From NCBI GenBank assembly GCA_012728115.1, contig JAAYFS010000023.1, positions 30,049 through 94,048 of the forward strand: 64,000 nucleotides of DNA, read 5' to 3'. The notes beneath the pieces are model-generated. The model worked only from the letters and a program-made list of their open reading frames with translations, had not been told where the DNA came from and made no database searches. Made by a program: the position numbers and the translations under genes. Positions within the stretch are counted from its first letter, which is position 1, and each line of letters starts with the position of its first letter. This DNA is from Bacillota bacterium (GTDB taxonomy: Bacteria; Bacillota; Limnochordia; Darwinibacteriales; JAAYFS01). Shown one piece after another: positions 25,352-34,634 of the stretch.

Positions 25352-26758
25352 TTGAGCTCGATATCCAAATATTTAAAATATCTCGGTCTCGGAATCATAG
25401 GAACAACGGGAGCGATTGCTGCTAGTCGATTTGCAATAAAACAAGCAACCAGGTACGTTGGTACGCAATTAATGAACGATGATTATGAACACAACCTGCT
25501 TGAATTCTACAGCGCAGCTAAGCGCGTTGGTCTGCAAACGATTGCCGAAACAAACCTGCGAGCTGAATTTGGAAAGACTATCGAACGACCGTTGGGCAGC
25601 CCACGCCAATTGACCCATTTCGACGATCTAATGTTTAGAACAGCGGTTCTATCTAAAGCACCTACCCCAATAACGTGTGAAGTGGATACCACGACCGTGA
25701 TCGGTAAACGATGTAAACGACCCATGACTTTATCAATGCCGATCATAGTATCGGGAATGGCAGCAGGTTTAGGACTATCTAAACAAGCGAAGTATGCTTT
25801 GGCAAAAGGTGCCGCTATTGCGGGTACAGCTTCGAATACTGGCGAAGGTCCAGTCCTTCCATTTGAAAGGAGGCTTGCCAAAAACCTAATTATTCAATAC
25901 GGACGTGGTACATGGTCCAAGGATCCCGCAGTTTTTCAGCAAGCAGATATGATTGAAATTCATCTCGGTCAAGGGGCTAGTGCTAGTATTGGTTATATAA
26001 TTGACTCTAAATTTATCGATGAAGAACTACGAAAAATGCTTGAACTCCAACCTGGCGAGCGAGCGATTGTAGAATCCACCGATCCTAAAAGGTTTAGGCG
26101 GCTTGTACCCTATCTCAAGGAAATAAGCGATGGAATCCCGATCGGTTGCAAATTCGGTTTTTCTGATCATCTCGAAGAGGACATCGATATTGCTTTAGAA
26201 GCAGGTGTTGATATTTTAGCCTTAGAAGGATCCCAAGCGGCCACTAAGGGCGCCCCCCCGATATTATCAGATGATTTTGGATTACCTACAATCATCGGTT
26301 TAACTAGAGCGGTCAAACACCTTAAATTAAGGGGTATGAAAGATAAAGTCGACCTAATTGTTTCAGGTGGGCTCTTTACCCCAGGACATTTTTTAAAAGC
26401 TATCGCTCTCGGAGCTGATGCAGTCTATATCGGTTCGATCGCTCTTTTTGCTATGACCCATAAACAAGTATTTAAATCTCTGCCATGGGAACCGCCCACC
26501 CAGGTTGTCTGGTACAGCGGCAAACATAAGAATAGATTTAATTGGAGTGAAGGCGCAAAAGCACTTTCACGATTTTTGATCGCTTGTAATGAGGAAATCA
26601 AAGAAGGGATCATGGCACTGGGCAAAACCTCAATCAAAGAAGTTGACCGAAACGACTTAGTGGCGATCGATCCTAAGGCCGCCAAAATTTGTGATCTTCC
26701 CTTAGCTTATGAGGACATCCCTATTCGGAATCGCACTCCGTTAAAAGATCTTGAGTGA
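25352..26758 (+). CDS. Membrane-anchored GltB-like FMN-binding protein lacking the [3Fe-4S] cluster
   Basis: This protein of the FMN-binding glutamate synthase central/FMN domain family has the motifs PMTLSMPIIVSGMAAGLGLS, GTASNTGEGPVLPFE, YGRGTWSKDPAVFQQADMIEI and IVSGGLFTPGHFLKAIALGADAVYIG, an FMN phosphate site. The CxxxxxCxxxxC cluster that normally follows is absent. There is no amidotransferase domain. I chose TTG at 25352, eight bases after GGAG, rather than 25154, which would run through the divergent promoter region. The protein then starts with a hydrophobic segment (YLGLGIIGTTGAIAASRF), so it is membrane-tethered. With no cluster, glutamate synthase activity is doubtful. Alternative start: ATG at 25310. 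Confidence 0.75.
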   Translation: MSSISKYLKYLGLGIIGTTGAIAASRFAIKQATRYVGTQLMNDDYEHNLLEFYSAAKRVGLQTIAETNLRAEFGKTIERPLGSPRQLTHFDDLMFRTAVLSKAPTPITCEVDTTTVIGKRCKRPMTLSMPIIVSGMAAGLGLSKQAKYALAKGAAIAGTASNTGEGPVLPFERRLAKNLIIQYGRGTWSKDPAVFQQADMIEIHLGQGASASIGYIIDSKFIDEELRKMLELQPGERAIVESTDPKRFRRLVPYLKEISDGIPIGCKFGFSDHLEEDIDIALEAGVDILALEGSQAATKGAPPILSDDFGLPTIIGLTRAVKHLKLRGMKDKVDLIVSGGLFTPGHFLKAIALGADAVYIGSIALFAMTHKQVFKSLPWEPPTQVVWYSGKHKNRFNWSEGAKALSRFLIACNEEIKEGIMALGKTSIKEVDRNDLVAIDPKAAKICDLPLAYEDIPIRNRTPLKDLE

Positions 26759-28421
26759 GAAAATAAGAGATTCCTAGATCCGAATCAACAGGATAATGAA
26801 ATAGGATCCACCTATCTAAAGAATCAAAGTACTCGATCTTAATCTGTTTTCCGATTTCTCTTGGTGAAAGCGATTTCAGTTCAGGCAAGACTTCAAATAT
26901 TTTCCCTGATCGTATTATCTGATTCTCTAGCTTAAAGTCGTCCCTTGTTCCCATCCATTCAGGAGTAGGCCTTTTCCGTTCGTTTTTTCGATAATCAAGT
27001 TTAAGAAGATCTCTTAGTTTCACGTCTTTTTCGCCCATCAAGTCGTAAAACAACTTGTATAGCTTCTCTTGAGTGTGGGAAACCAAATGACAACCTTCGT
27101 CCACCCAATGTTGAGCGAATTGATCGAAAAACTTAAATCCACTATTTCCATACTTTTCTGTGATATAAGCCAACGAATCGTTAAACCGATGAGAGTTATA
27201 GTACTTGTCCACCAAATCCTTAATAACATGTAACCGTTGCAACTCCTGATAAGAAATTGCATCAGTTTGTAAAACTTCATACGGTGCTTTGTCAGTAAAG
27301 ACACATCCAAATTCCTCCGCCTTTTCTCTTAAAGAGGAGCCTTTAAGTAACTTCAAGAAACCCAAATGAATCGTTGTTGGTTGAAGATCATAAACATAGT
27401 CAAAGGATCTGCCAAAGGAGTTATAATCCTCATATGGTAAGCCAGCAATAAGGTCGAGCAGAACTCTGACATTAGTTTCCTCTCGCAACTTCCGTAAATT
27501 GCATGCTAATTTTTCTAAGTCTGTCTTTCTTGAAATCGCTTCCAAAGTAGCTGGATTGGTTGATTGAACCCCTATTTCAAACTGAAAACGACCAGGAGGA
27601 GCCTTTTTGAGAATCTCAATCATCTCATCCGTTAATAAATCTCCTGCTATTTCCAATTGAAAACGAGTTCTGGTCTCTAGCTCTGCCATGAAAGCAAGCA
27701 ATTCTGTTGCTCTTTTAGGATGACAATTGAAGGTACGATCTATGAAACGAACTTGTTCAATGTTTTTATCAGCTAAAATCCTTAGTTCTCGCTTCACTCG
27801 TTCCAAAGGAAAATATCGTACCGCACCAGTTCGTGAAGACAAACAGTATTCACAACGAAAAGGACAACCACGAGATGATTCATAGTAAACAATCTTGTGC
27901 TCTAAATCATCGTTTGGATGGTACACATTAGGAATTTTCGCTAAATCAACAGTTGGATTCGGGCTTAGCTTGATAGTTCCTCGGTCGCGGTATACTAGTC
28001 CTGGAACTTTTCGTAACTGTTCTTTATTTCCATCAGTTGTCAATACATGAAGAAGCTTTAAAAACGCCTCTTCACCTTCGCCGCTAACCACAAAATCAAT
28101 AAACGGATGCTCCTTCAGTAATGGTTCGAAATCATACGAAACCTCTGGTCCGCCAAGGATTATTGTGGTTTGAGGAAGAACCTTTTTAATATTTCCTGCG
28201 ATCTCAAGAGTCTGTTCGATATTCCAAATATAGCATGAAAACCCAATAATATCTGGTTTTTGAGCTACAATTTCTGCCATTATCAGCGGCAAAGGCTGAT
28301 TAATGTTGTATTCCAGCGTTATTATTTCGGGAAAGTCTTGTTGGCAATATTCCTTTAGATATCTTAAAGCCAGACTTAAATGAGTAAATTTTGCATTTAA
28401 CGTTGTTAGAACTATCTGCAT
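26721..28421 (-). CDS. B12-binding radical SAM protein (DUF4080 type)
   Basis: The N-terminal cobalamin-binding-like domain (about 1-130, with PDIIGFSCYIWNIEQ and ILGGPEVS) precedes a radical SAM core with C186-x3-C190-x2-C193 (CPFRCEYC) and FIDRTFNCHPKRA. A C-terminal DUF4080 region (about 380-565) follows. Members are widespread in Firmicutes and have no established substrate. The ATG at 28421 follows AGAAGGTG; the ORF-track start lies seven codons earlier and would include the Shine-Dalgarno. The 3' end overlaps the convergent GltB-like gene by 38 bp. The gene follows the kinase gene with a 22 bp gap. Confidence 0.85.
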   Translation of the reverse strand: MQIVLTTLNAKFTHLSLALRYLKEYCQQDFPEIITLEYNINQPLPLIMAEIVAQKPDIIGFSCYIWNIEQTLEIAGNIKKVLPQTTIILGGPEVSYDFEPLLKEHPFIDFVVSGEGEEAFLKLLHVLTTDGNKEQLRKVPGLVYRDRGTIKLSPNPTVDLAKIPNVYHPNDDLEHKIVYYESSRGCPFRCEYCLSSRTGAVRYFPLERVKRELRILADKNIEQVRFIDRTFNCHPKRATELLAFMAELETRTRFQLEIAGDLLTDEMIEILKKAPPGRFQFEIGVQSTNPATLEAISRKTDLEKLACNLRKLREETNVRVLLDLIAGLPYEDYNSFGRSFDYVYDLQPTTIHLGFLKLLKGSSLREKAEEFGCVFTDKAPYEVLQTDAISYQELQRLHVIKDLVDKYYNSHRFNDSLAYITEKYGNSGFKFFDQFAQHWVDEGCHLVSHTQEKLYKLFYDLMGEKDVKLRDLLKLDYRKNERKRPTPEWMGTRDDFKLENQIIRSGKIFEVLPELKSLSPREIGKQIKIEYFDSLDRWILFHYPVDSDLGISYFLTQDLLTECDSE

Positions 28422-28443
28422 AACACACCTTCTTTCTACCACC

Positions 28444-30102
28444 CTAAAACAAGCAAGACCCTCCTATGAATTCCCGAATAATCGAATTATTAGGAATCAG
28501 ATGCTCGTCCTCGATCGGCTGAAAATGACTTAGGAACCTCAGTAATCTTCTAGCTTCTGAATATTCTGGGTAACTTCGATCGATTTCTAACAATAACGGT
28601 TCAATATGCCTTTTAAGGACGCCTAACTCATAATCTAAAGCTGAGTTAAACATTACATCTGCATCTTCTTGGAATGGAAAGATATGCCGTTCCTCACCGC
28701 GACGAACCAAAGGCCACCTTCTTAAAGTGTCAATGATACTAGCAGAACGGAATTGATTATCTCTTACCATTCTCCTAATTAGCCGAGCATCTGTTGTCGG
28801 TATTCTTATGTGATCATCAATATTTAGATTTGTTAAGGCACTAATGTAGATCTTAAATTTTCTTCCCTTAGGAATGGCCGAAGTCAACTTATCGTTCAAT
28901 CCATGGATTCCCTCGATAATAATGGGTTGGTCTTCAGAAACTTGTAGAGTCTCCCCAAGCCACTCTCGCCTTCCAGTCAAGAAATTGAATCGGGGTAATT
29001 CAATCGCTTCTCCTTGAATTAACTTACTAAGATGTTCATTAAATAAAGGAATATCGATCGCTTCTAACGCTTCAAAATCATAATTTCCATCTTCATCCTT
29101 TGGTGTATCTTCACGATTTAGGAAGTAATCGTCTAAACCAATCGCAATGGGCTCAAGTCCATTTACTCGTAACTGAGTCGCAAGACGCTGGGCAAATGAC
29201 GTCTTACCTGATGATGAAGGTCCAGCAATCAAAATAAGTCTGAGTCGATCCTTATTTAAAGCAATTCGATCCGCGATCGCAGCAATTTGTTTTTCATGGT
29301 ATGCTTCAGAAACACGGATAAGGTTACCAATTTGCCCAGATAGGATAACCGCATTGAGTTCTGCCGCGTTGGTCACTCTGATATTCTTACCCCATTTTTC
29401 AGCCTTAAAATAAACATTTGCTAATTTACCTTGCTCTACAAATGGAGCGACTACGGTCGGATTGTGTTTTTTGGGAAACTCAATAATAAATCCAGGTAAG
29501 TAGAATCTTAACTTAAAAGTTTTTAAATAACCCGTTGAGGGAACAGTGATACCTGATAAATAGTCGTAATAATCATCGCATTTGTAGACCGTTATCTCCT
29601 TATGAGGCGAAAATTTGAGTAGGTTAACCTTATCATAAAGATCCTGACCACGGAAGAGTTCAATACCCTCCTCAATAGGGATTTTTTTGCGTTCAAAGGG
29701 AAGATTTTGATCAACTAGCTGCTGCATCATATTCTCAATTTCTTTAATATCCTTCTCCACTAAGGGTCGTCCAAACTCGATCTCACCATAGATTCCATTA
29801 CTCAACGAATGTTTGATATGAATCCGAGACTTCGGTAACACTTTCTTGGTTGCAACGATTAGGAGAAAAACAAGACTATTACGATAGATTCGCATCCCTT
29901 CATCGGTTGTCACACTAATAAGCTCTATCACGCTATTTTCTGTAACTTCATGAGAATACATCCTCACGGAATTATTTACCTTTACCGCCACATTTGGGAA
30001 ACTAGCTTCTTGCTCAGACAATAACTCAAAAACAGTAGTGCCCTCTTCAATCTCTAGATGTCGCTCACCAATTCTTACACTAACTTTTTTTGTTTTTGTC
30101 AT
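28444..30102 (-). CDS. TGS domain-uridine kinase family fusion protein
   Basis: The 552 residues comprise a TGS domain (about 5-65), a threonyl-tRNA-synthetase-like second additional domain (about 75-165, IKHSLSNGIYGEIEF), a linker, and a phosphoribulokinase/uridine kinase domain (about 285-480). That last domain has Walker A GPSSSGKT at 294-301 and LDDYFLNREDTPKDEDGNYDFE, the usual Udk substrate loop. Such fusions are widespread in Clostridia and Thermotogae and are annotated as nucleoside or uridine kinases; the role of the tRNA-synthetase-like part is unknown. The ATG follows AGGAGG. The C-terminal tail is Cys-containing (GGSCLF). Confidence 0.88.
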   Translation of the reverse strand: MTKTKKVSVRIGERHLEIEEGTTVFELLSEQEASFPNVAVKVNNSVRMYSHEVTENSVIELISVTTDEGMRIYRNSLVFLLIVATKKVLPKSRIHIKHSLSNGIYGEIEFGRPLVEKDIKEIENMMQQLVDQNLPFERKKIPIEEGIELFRGQDLYDKVNLLKFSPHKEITVYKCDDYYDYLSGITVPSTGYLKTFKLRFYLPGFIIEFPKKHNPTVVAPFVEQGKLANVYFKAEKWGKNIRVTNAAELNAVILSGQIGNLIRVSEAYHEKQIAAIADRIALNKDRLRLILIAGPSSSGKTSFAQRLATQLRVNGLEPIAIGLDDYFLNREDTPKDEDGNYDFEALEAIDIPLFNEHLSKLIQGEAIELPRFNFLTGRREWLGETLQVSEDQPIIIEGIHGLNDKLTSAIPKGRKFKIYISALTNLNIDDHIRIPTTDARLIRRMVRDNQFRSASIIDTLRRWPLVRRGEERHIFPFQEDADVMFNSALDYELGVLKRHIEPLLLEIDRSYPEYSEARRLLRFLSHFQPIEDEHLIPNNSIIREFIGGSCLF

Positions 30103-30154
30103 TAAAGCTCCCTCCTAAAGCGTCTCTTTTCTTTCAGCTAAGCCTATTTCCAGG

Positions 30155-30586
30155 TTATCCTATCTTCGCTAACCGATTTCGACTGAATCTGAATACAGAG
30201 CTTACCACAATTATTCCCCCTGCTATAGCACCTGCCATAAATACTGTTGATGCAAGTTCTTCGATCCCTGTAACATAATCATTGCGTAAAAAACTTAACA
30301 TAGTCATGTATGCTTTACCCCCAGGAACCAAGGGGAAAATGCCAGGAATAAGGAAAAGAATTGAAGGTTCGCGAATCCAACGAGCAAAGAGTTCACTAAT
30401 AAGTGCCGTGGTTGTTGCACCAATAAAGATCGCTGTCACCTGATTTACATATAAAGCTGCCATTTCTGATGTCGCCATACCTAACATTCCAACTAAGCCT
30501 GAGATAATTAGCAGCCTTTTTGGAATTCTATAGAGAACAGCGAATGCGATCGATCCAATGAAACTCGCTATCATAATAATAATCAT
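30155..30586 (-). CDS. Threonine/serine exporter family, small subunit (ThrE_2/DUF3815)
   Basis: This protein of about 143 residues has four hydrophobic helices and the motif FLIPGIFPLVPGGKAYMTMLSFLRND, the C-terminal half signature of ThrE-type transporters. In Corynebacterium this half is fused to the larger one; here it is separate. I chose ATG at 30586, six bases after GGAG and one base after the stop of the partner gene. The ORF-track GTG lies within the Shine-Dalgarno. It must work with the following protein. Confidence 0.85.
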   Translation of the reverse strand: MIIIMIASFIGSIAFAVLYRIPKRLLIISGLVGMLGMATSEMAALYVNQVTAIFIGATTTALISELFARWIREPSILFLIPGIFPLVPGGKAYMTMLSFLRNDYVTGIEELASTVFMAGAIAGGIIVVSSVFRFSRNRLAKIG

Positions 30587-30587
30587 T

Positions 30588-31337
30588 CTAAGCTCCACCC
30601 CATCCCAATACTAAGGCAACTCCTGCTGCAACCGCAACAGCAATGGTTGCCGCTTCAGCACTTCTAGCTACTCCTGATAAAAGTTCCCCGCTTATAACGT
30701 CACGTACCGCAGTAGTAATTAAAACTCCAGGCACCAGCACCATCACACCAGAGAGAATGATAATGTCGCGATCAAGGTCGAAAAACAACACAAATATTTT
30801 ACACATAATTGCAGCCAAGGCTCCCCCAGCCATCGTTAAAAGAAATCTCGGTACCCGATGTTCCCCAATTACATCTACCATGGTTAGAATGGTAAATCCG
30901 ATGATAGCACCTAAAATCGCTTCCCATGTATTACCACCGAAAAGGTAAGCAAAACTACCGCTACCTATTCCGCCAATAGCACGAATCTTCCAATTATATT
31001 TGTTCTCGGTAGCCTGGATCTTCTTTAGTTCCTCTAACACTTCTTCGATAGGCATACCATCCATAAAAGCACGCGACAAAGAATTAATCTGTGCTATTTT
31101 CGAAAGATCATTATCTACCCTTCTTATTCTTCTTACCCTTGTATAAACTCTATCTTCTGGCGATTTGGCTGTCATAAATATTCCAGTTGGGGTAGCAAAC
31201 ACTTCTACATTACTTAGTCCAGCCTTGCGTGCCATTAATTCCATTGTTTCTTCAACTCGGTGGATTTCTGCACCACTAGTAAGCAACAAGGAACCTGCAA
31301 GCATCACTGTATCAAAGATTTGTTCGTTATTTAACAT
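30588..31337 (-). CDS. Threonine/serine exporter family, large subunit (ThrE/DUF1212)
   Basis: This protein of about 249 residues has a cytoplasmic N-terminal domain (LLLTSGAEIHRVEETM, FATPTGIFMTA) and five helices including MVLVPGVLITTAVRDVISGELLSGVAR, the DUF1212 signature. It is partner of the small subunit. The ATG at 31337 follows GAGGTG; the ORF-track start 29 codons upstream has no Shine-Dalgarno and overlaps the divergent peptidase promoter region. The pair likely exports amino acids such as threonine or serine. Confidence 0.87.
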   Translation of the reverse strand: MLNNEQIFDTVMLAGSLLLTSGAEIHRVEETMELMARKAGLSNVEVFATPTGIFMTAKSPEDRVYTRVRRIRRVDNDLSKIAQINSLSRAFMDGMPIEEVLEELKKIQATENKYNWKIRAIGGIGSGSFAYLFGGNTWEAILGAIIGFTILTMVDVIGEHRVPRFLLTMAGGALAAIMCKIFVLFFDLDRDIIILSGVMVLVPGVLITTAVRDVISGELLSGVARSAEAATIAVAVAAGVALVLGWGGA

Positions 31338-31442
31338 TATATCACCTCTATTACGGCGGATTCCAAAAAGGAAGAAGATATCCTTTTGTGGAAAGAATAC
31401 TTTGTTGTAACACGATATCATCAAGTCAGGAGGACAAAGATT

Positions 31443-32576
31443 ATGAATATTAACAAAACACGATTGATTGAAGAGTTCATCGAACTAGTATCAACCGATA
31501 GTGGTACTGGCGAGGAAAGAGAGATCGCTGATAAACTTACCGCAAAACTTAAAGCTCTTGGCTGTAGCGTCTACGAAGACGATGCATGGAAAACACTCAA
31601 GGAACGCTCAATCGAGAGCAATACAGGAAATCTAGTTGCCAAACTCGACGGCACCCAGAAAGATGTACCAACTTTACTATTTTGTGCCCATATGGATAGA
31701 GTAACCCCTGGAAAAGGAATAAAACCTATCATCGAAAATGATATTATCAAAAGTGATGGCACTACAATCCTAGCTGCAGACGATGTTGCTGGTATCGTCG
31801 CTATCCTTGAAGGTGTGCGCACCATTCAAGAAAATGGCATCGAACATGGGGATATCGAAATCGTGTTTACTATTGCCGAGGAAGGTGGCCTCAATGGTGC
31901 GAAGGGATTAGATCCTTCAAGACTTGCTGCCACCCATGGATACTGTCTCGATGCAAATGGGACGGTAGGAACCATCGTTACTAGTGCTCCAGCACAAAAA
32001 GGACTGAAAGTAAATATTTATGGAAAAGCTGCTCATGCTGGTATTAGTCCAGAATCAGGAATTAGCGCCATTTTAGTAGCTGCTAACGCACTCACCAGAA
32101 TGCAACTGGGCAGAATCGACGAGGAAACTACTGCCAATATTGGAATATTCCAGGCTGGTGTTGCTACTAACATTATAACAGAACAAGCCTACTTAGAGGG
32201 TGAAATCCGATCACGAAATCCAGAAAAACTTAAAAAACATACCCAACATATTAAAGATGTTCTTACTGAGGTCGCTAATGAATTTGGTGCAAAAGTGGAA
32301 ATCGAAATCAATGACTTATATCCTAGTTTCAACCTTACAGAAAACGATGCGGTTGTTCAATTAGCACTGCGTGCAGCAGCAAAAATCGACCTCCAACCAA
32401 TTCTTGGAAAAACTGGTGGTGGAAGTGATGCCAATATCATCAATGGTAAAGGAATTCCTTCCGTAGTTCTTGGCCTTGGCTTTGAAGATGTTCATTCCAC
32501 CAAGGAACGAATCGCTATTAGTGAATTGGAAAATGCTGCTCGATTAGTGGCTTCTTTAATAAAGGAAAATAAATAA
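31443..32576 (+). CDS. M20-family peptidase, PepT-like
   Basis: This zinc aminopeptidase has 377 residues from the ATG at 31443, which follows AGGAGG; the ORF-track start has no such site. Metal ligands are visible in FCAHMDRV (His), AADD (bridging Asp), TIAEEGGL (catalytic and metal Glu), CLDANG (Asp) and EDVHSTKE (His). The dimerisation domain contains GKAAHAGISPESG. Similarity is to the PepT2/tripeptidase branch, which cleaves short peptides in the cytoplasm. It is a plus-strand island of one gene, ending in a strong terminator. Confidence 0.9.
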   Translation: MNINKTRLIEEFIELVSTDSGTGEEREIADKLTAKLKALGCSVYEDDAWKTLKERSIESNTGNLVAKLDGTQKDVPTLLFCAHMDRVTPGKGIKPIIENDIIKSDGTTILAADDVAGIVAILEGVRTIQENGIEHGDIEIVFTIAEEGGLNGAKGLDPSRLAATHGYCLDANGTVGTIVTSAPAQKGLKVNIYGKAAHAGISPESGISAILVAANALTRMQLGRIDEETTANIGIFQAGVATNIITEQAYLEGEIRSRNPEKLKKHTQHIKDVLTEVANEFGAKVEIEINDLYPSFNLTENDAVVQLALRAAAKIDLQPILGKTGGGSDANIINGKGIPSVVLGLGFEDVHSTKERIAISELENAARLVASLIKENK

Positions 32577-32583
32577 GAAAAAC

Positions 32584-32634
32584 AAGAGCCTATTAACTTT
32601 ATTCGTCGGACAGGTGAATTGTTAATAGGCTCTT
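32584..32634. terminator. Long bidirectional terminator hairpin
   Basis: A perfect 14-bp inverted repeat, AAGAGCCTATTAAC / GTTAATAGGCTCTT, encloses a 23-base loop with an inner ATTC/GAAT pair. It lies precisely between the convergent peptidase and MATE genes, with A/T-rich flanks on both sides. Confidence 0.85.
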
Positions 32635-32640
32635 ATTTAA

Positions 32641-34005
32641 TTATACCTTTAACAATTTCCATTTGCCGCGTCTAAAAGTGATCCACATAAGTCCAGATCT
32701 GGTCACTAAATCAACAACCATCGCGATCCAGGCGCCTACCAAGCCAAGTTTAAAGGTAATTGCCAATAGATACGCAAGTGTTATTCTCAGACCTAAGAAG
32801 CCCATGGTAGTAATCTTCATAATAGTCTTGGTATCTCCTGCACCTCGCAACCCACCTGAGTAAGTTTGCAGAAACGCCAAAGGCGGTTGAGCGATCGCCA
32901 CAAGTCTTAAACAGACCGCTGCTAAATCGATAACTTCTGGATCGGAAGTAAAAAGCGCAACGATTTGGTATGGGAAAAGGAAAAACAATGCCCCCATAAT
33001 ACTCATCACCACAAACGCCATTCTTGCTGAAATATTACCCGACTTTTCAGCAAGATCAGGATCATTAGCACCAAGGCTCTGCCCTACTAAGGTAGTTGCT
33101 GCCAAGGCGAATCCCCAGCCAGGCATGTAAGACAAGGATTCGGCATTAATTGCCACTTGGTGGGCAGCATACGATACTGTTCCTAAAGACGCTACAATCA
33201 TGGTATACAAAAGTTGCCCGATCCTCATTGTTCCTTGCTCAAAAGCTGCTGGTAAACCGATGGTAAGAATTCTTTTGATAATTTTTTTATCGAATCTATA
33301 AGGACCCTTGAGGTTAACGCTAAGTAAAGGGCTACGCAACAATACCACTAAAGCGATTATTCCACCTACCACTTGAGCAAGTGTTGTACCAAGAGCGGCT
33401 CCATTTACCCCCATCGCAGGGAACGGTCCATTACCATAAATGAAGAAATAGTTACCTACCAAATTTAAAATATTTACGGTCATGGTAACAAGCATTGGAG
33501 TTCTAGTATTTCCCGCCCCTCGCAGAACCGCATTAGTTATCATCAAAAAGAAATTCATAATGACTGCAGCAGAAACAATCTTAACATATCCTGTACTTAA
33601 ACTAAGTACCTCAGGTTCACTATTTTTAAATAATAGATGAAGGATATTTTGACCAAAGAGCAGCAATATCGCCATCACTGATCCTGCAAGCACAATACCC
33701 ATAAAGATTGACTGCCGTGCGACATCCCCTGCTTCTTTCGGTTCGCGTGCACCAATGTGTCTAGCTACCAAGGCGGTACTTCCTGTCGATACAGCAGCAA
33801 AAACAGTGGTTGCAAACCAATTTATTTGGTTTGCCAAACCAACAGAAGCTAATGCTTCTTTACCCAAACGCCCAACCATAATAGTATCCACTATTCCAAC
33901 CGTCATCTGTAAACTCATTTCAATGATCGCTGGCCACGCTAAAATGAATACTTTCTTCCATAAAGCACTACGTTCTTGTGCTACAACTTGGTGCTCAACA
34001 CTCAT
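32641..34005 (-). CDS. MATE-family multidrug/sodium antiporter
   Basis: This protein of about 454 residues has twelve helices arranged as two homologous halves: AWPAIIEMSLQMTVGIVDTIMVGRLG opening the first and LTIGLPAAFEQGTMRIGQLLYTMI the second. GRLGKEALASVGLANQ and RGAGDTKTIMKIT are family motifs of the NorM/DinF type. The ATG at 34005 lies eight bases after GGGAG. It is downstream of leuD, but a terminator-like hairpin separates them. The substrate is unknown. Confidence 0.9.
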   Translation of the reverse strand: MSVEHQVVAQERSALWKKVFILAWPAIIEMSLQMTVGIVDTIMVGRLGKEALASVGLANQINWFATTVFAAVSTGSTALVARHIGAREPKEAGDVARQSIFMGIVLAGSVMAILLLFGQNILHLLFKNSEPEVLSLSTGYVKIVSAAVIMNFFLMITNAVLRGAGNTRTPMLVTMTVNILNLVGNYFFIYGNGPFPAMGVNGAALGTTLAQVVGGIIALVVLLRSPLLSVNLKGPYRFDKKIIKRILTIGLPAAFEQGTMRIGQLLYTMIVASLGTVSYAAHQVAINAESLSYMPGWGFALAATTLVGQSLGANDPDLAEKSGNISARMAFVVMSIMGALFFLFPYQIVALFTSDPEVIDLAAVCLRLVAIAQPPLAFLQTYSGGLRGAGDTKTIMKITTMGFLGLRITLAYLLAITFKLGLVGAWIAMVVDLVTRSGLMWITFRRGKWKLLKV

Positions 34006-34033
34006 TGCATTCACTCCCAAAACAAAAAGACAA

Positions 34034-34067
34034 CCCAATAAGGAAGTTAATCACTTCCCTCTTGGGA
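34034..34067 (-). terminator. Terminator of the ilv-leu operon
   Basis: On the minus strand CCCAAGAGGGAAGT pairs with AACTTCCTTATTGGG around a short loop, followed by TTGTCTTTTTGTT. It lies about 70 bp after the leuD stop and ends about 30 bp before the MATE start codon. A second, weaker inverted repeat (CGATAG/CTATCG) lies between it and leuD. Confidence 0.7.
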
Positions 34068-34134
34068 TGTTTTTAGTAATCATCGAGTCAACAGGACGAA
34101 CGATAGACCCAAGTATGAGCCTATCGCTCGAAAA

Positions 34135-34626
34135 TTACGCCTTTTGCTTTATATAATTGATAAGCCCATCAGCGACCATAATCTCCTGCATAAAGTCAGG
34201 AAATGGTTGTGCTTGATATTTTTGACCCTTAGTTTCATTGTATATTGTTCCAGTCCCAAAGTCAACTTGAACAATATCTCCAGCGTCGATATTCTCAACC
34301 GCTTCGGCACACTCCAAAATCGGAAAGCCGATATTGATTGAATTGCGATAAAAAATGCGAGCAAATGTTGTAGCAATTACACATGAAACTCCAGCAGCTT
34401 TGATAGCTATTGGGGCGTGTTCCCGTGAACTGCCACAACCAAAGTTCTTACCAGCAACAATGATATCCCCAGGTTCTACTTTCTCCACAAAGCTGCTATC
34501 TATATCTTCCATACAATGTTTCGCAAGTTCTGCTGGGTCCGAAGTATTTAAATACCTTGCTGGTATGATCACGTCCGTATCTACATTATTTCCGTATTTA
34601 AAAACCTTTCCCTTCGCTCTCATCAT
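34135..34626 (-). CDS. leuD: 3-isopropylmalate dehydratase small subunit
   Basis: This 163-residue small subunit of the LeuCD isomerase belongs to the short LeuD/DmdB branch. Motifs are [17 protein letters not shown] and [22 protein letters not shown], the latter the swivelling-domain signature. It acts in leucine synthesis and, with citramalate synthase in the same operon, probably also on citramalate/citraconate/methylmalate. The two consecutive ATGs both follow GGAGG; the second (34623) has the better spacing. It is the last gene of the operon. Confidence 0.94.
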   Translation of the reverse strand: MMRAKGKVFKYGNNVDTDVIIPARYLNTSDPAELAKHCMEDIDSSFVEKVEPGDIIVAGKNFGCGSSREHAPIAIKAAGVSCVIATTFARIFYRNSINIGFPILECAEAVENIDAGDIVQVDFGTGTIYNETKGQKYQAQPFPDFMQEIMVADGLINYIKQKA

Positions 34627-34634
34627 TACCCTCC

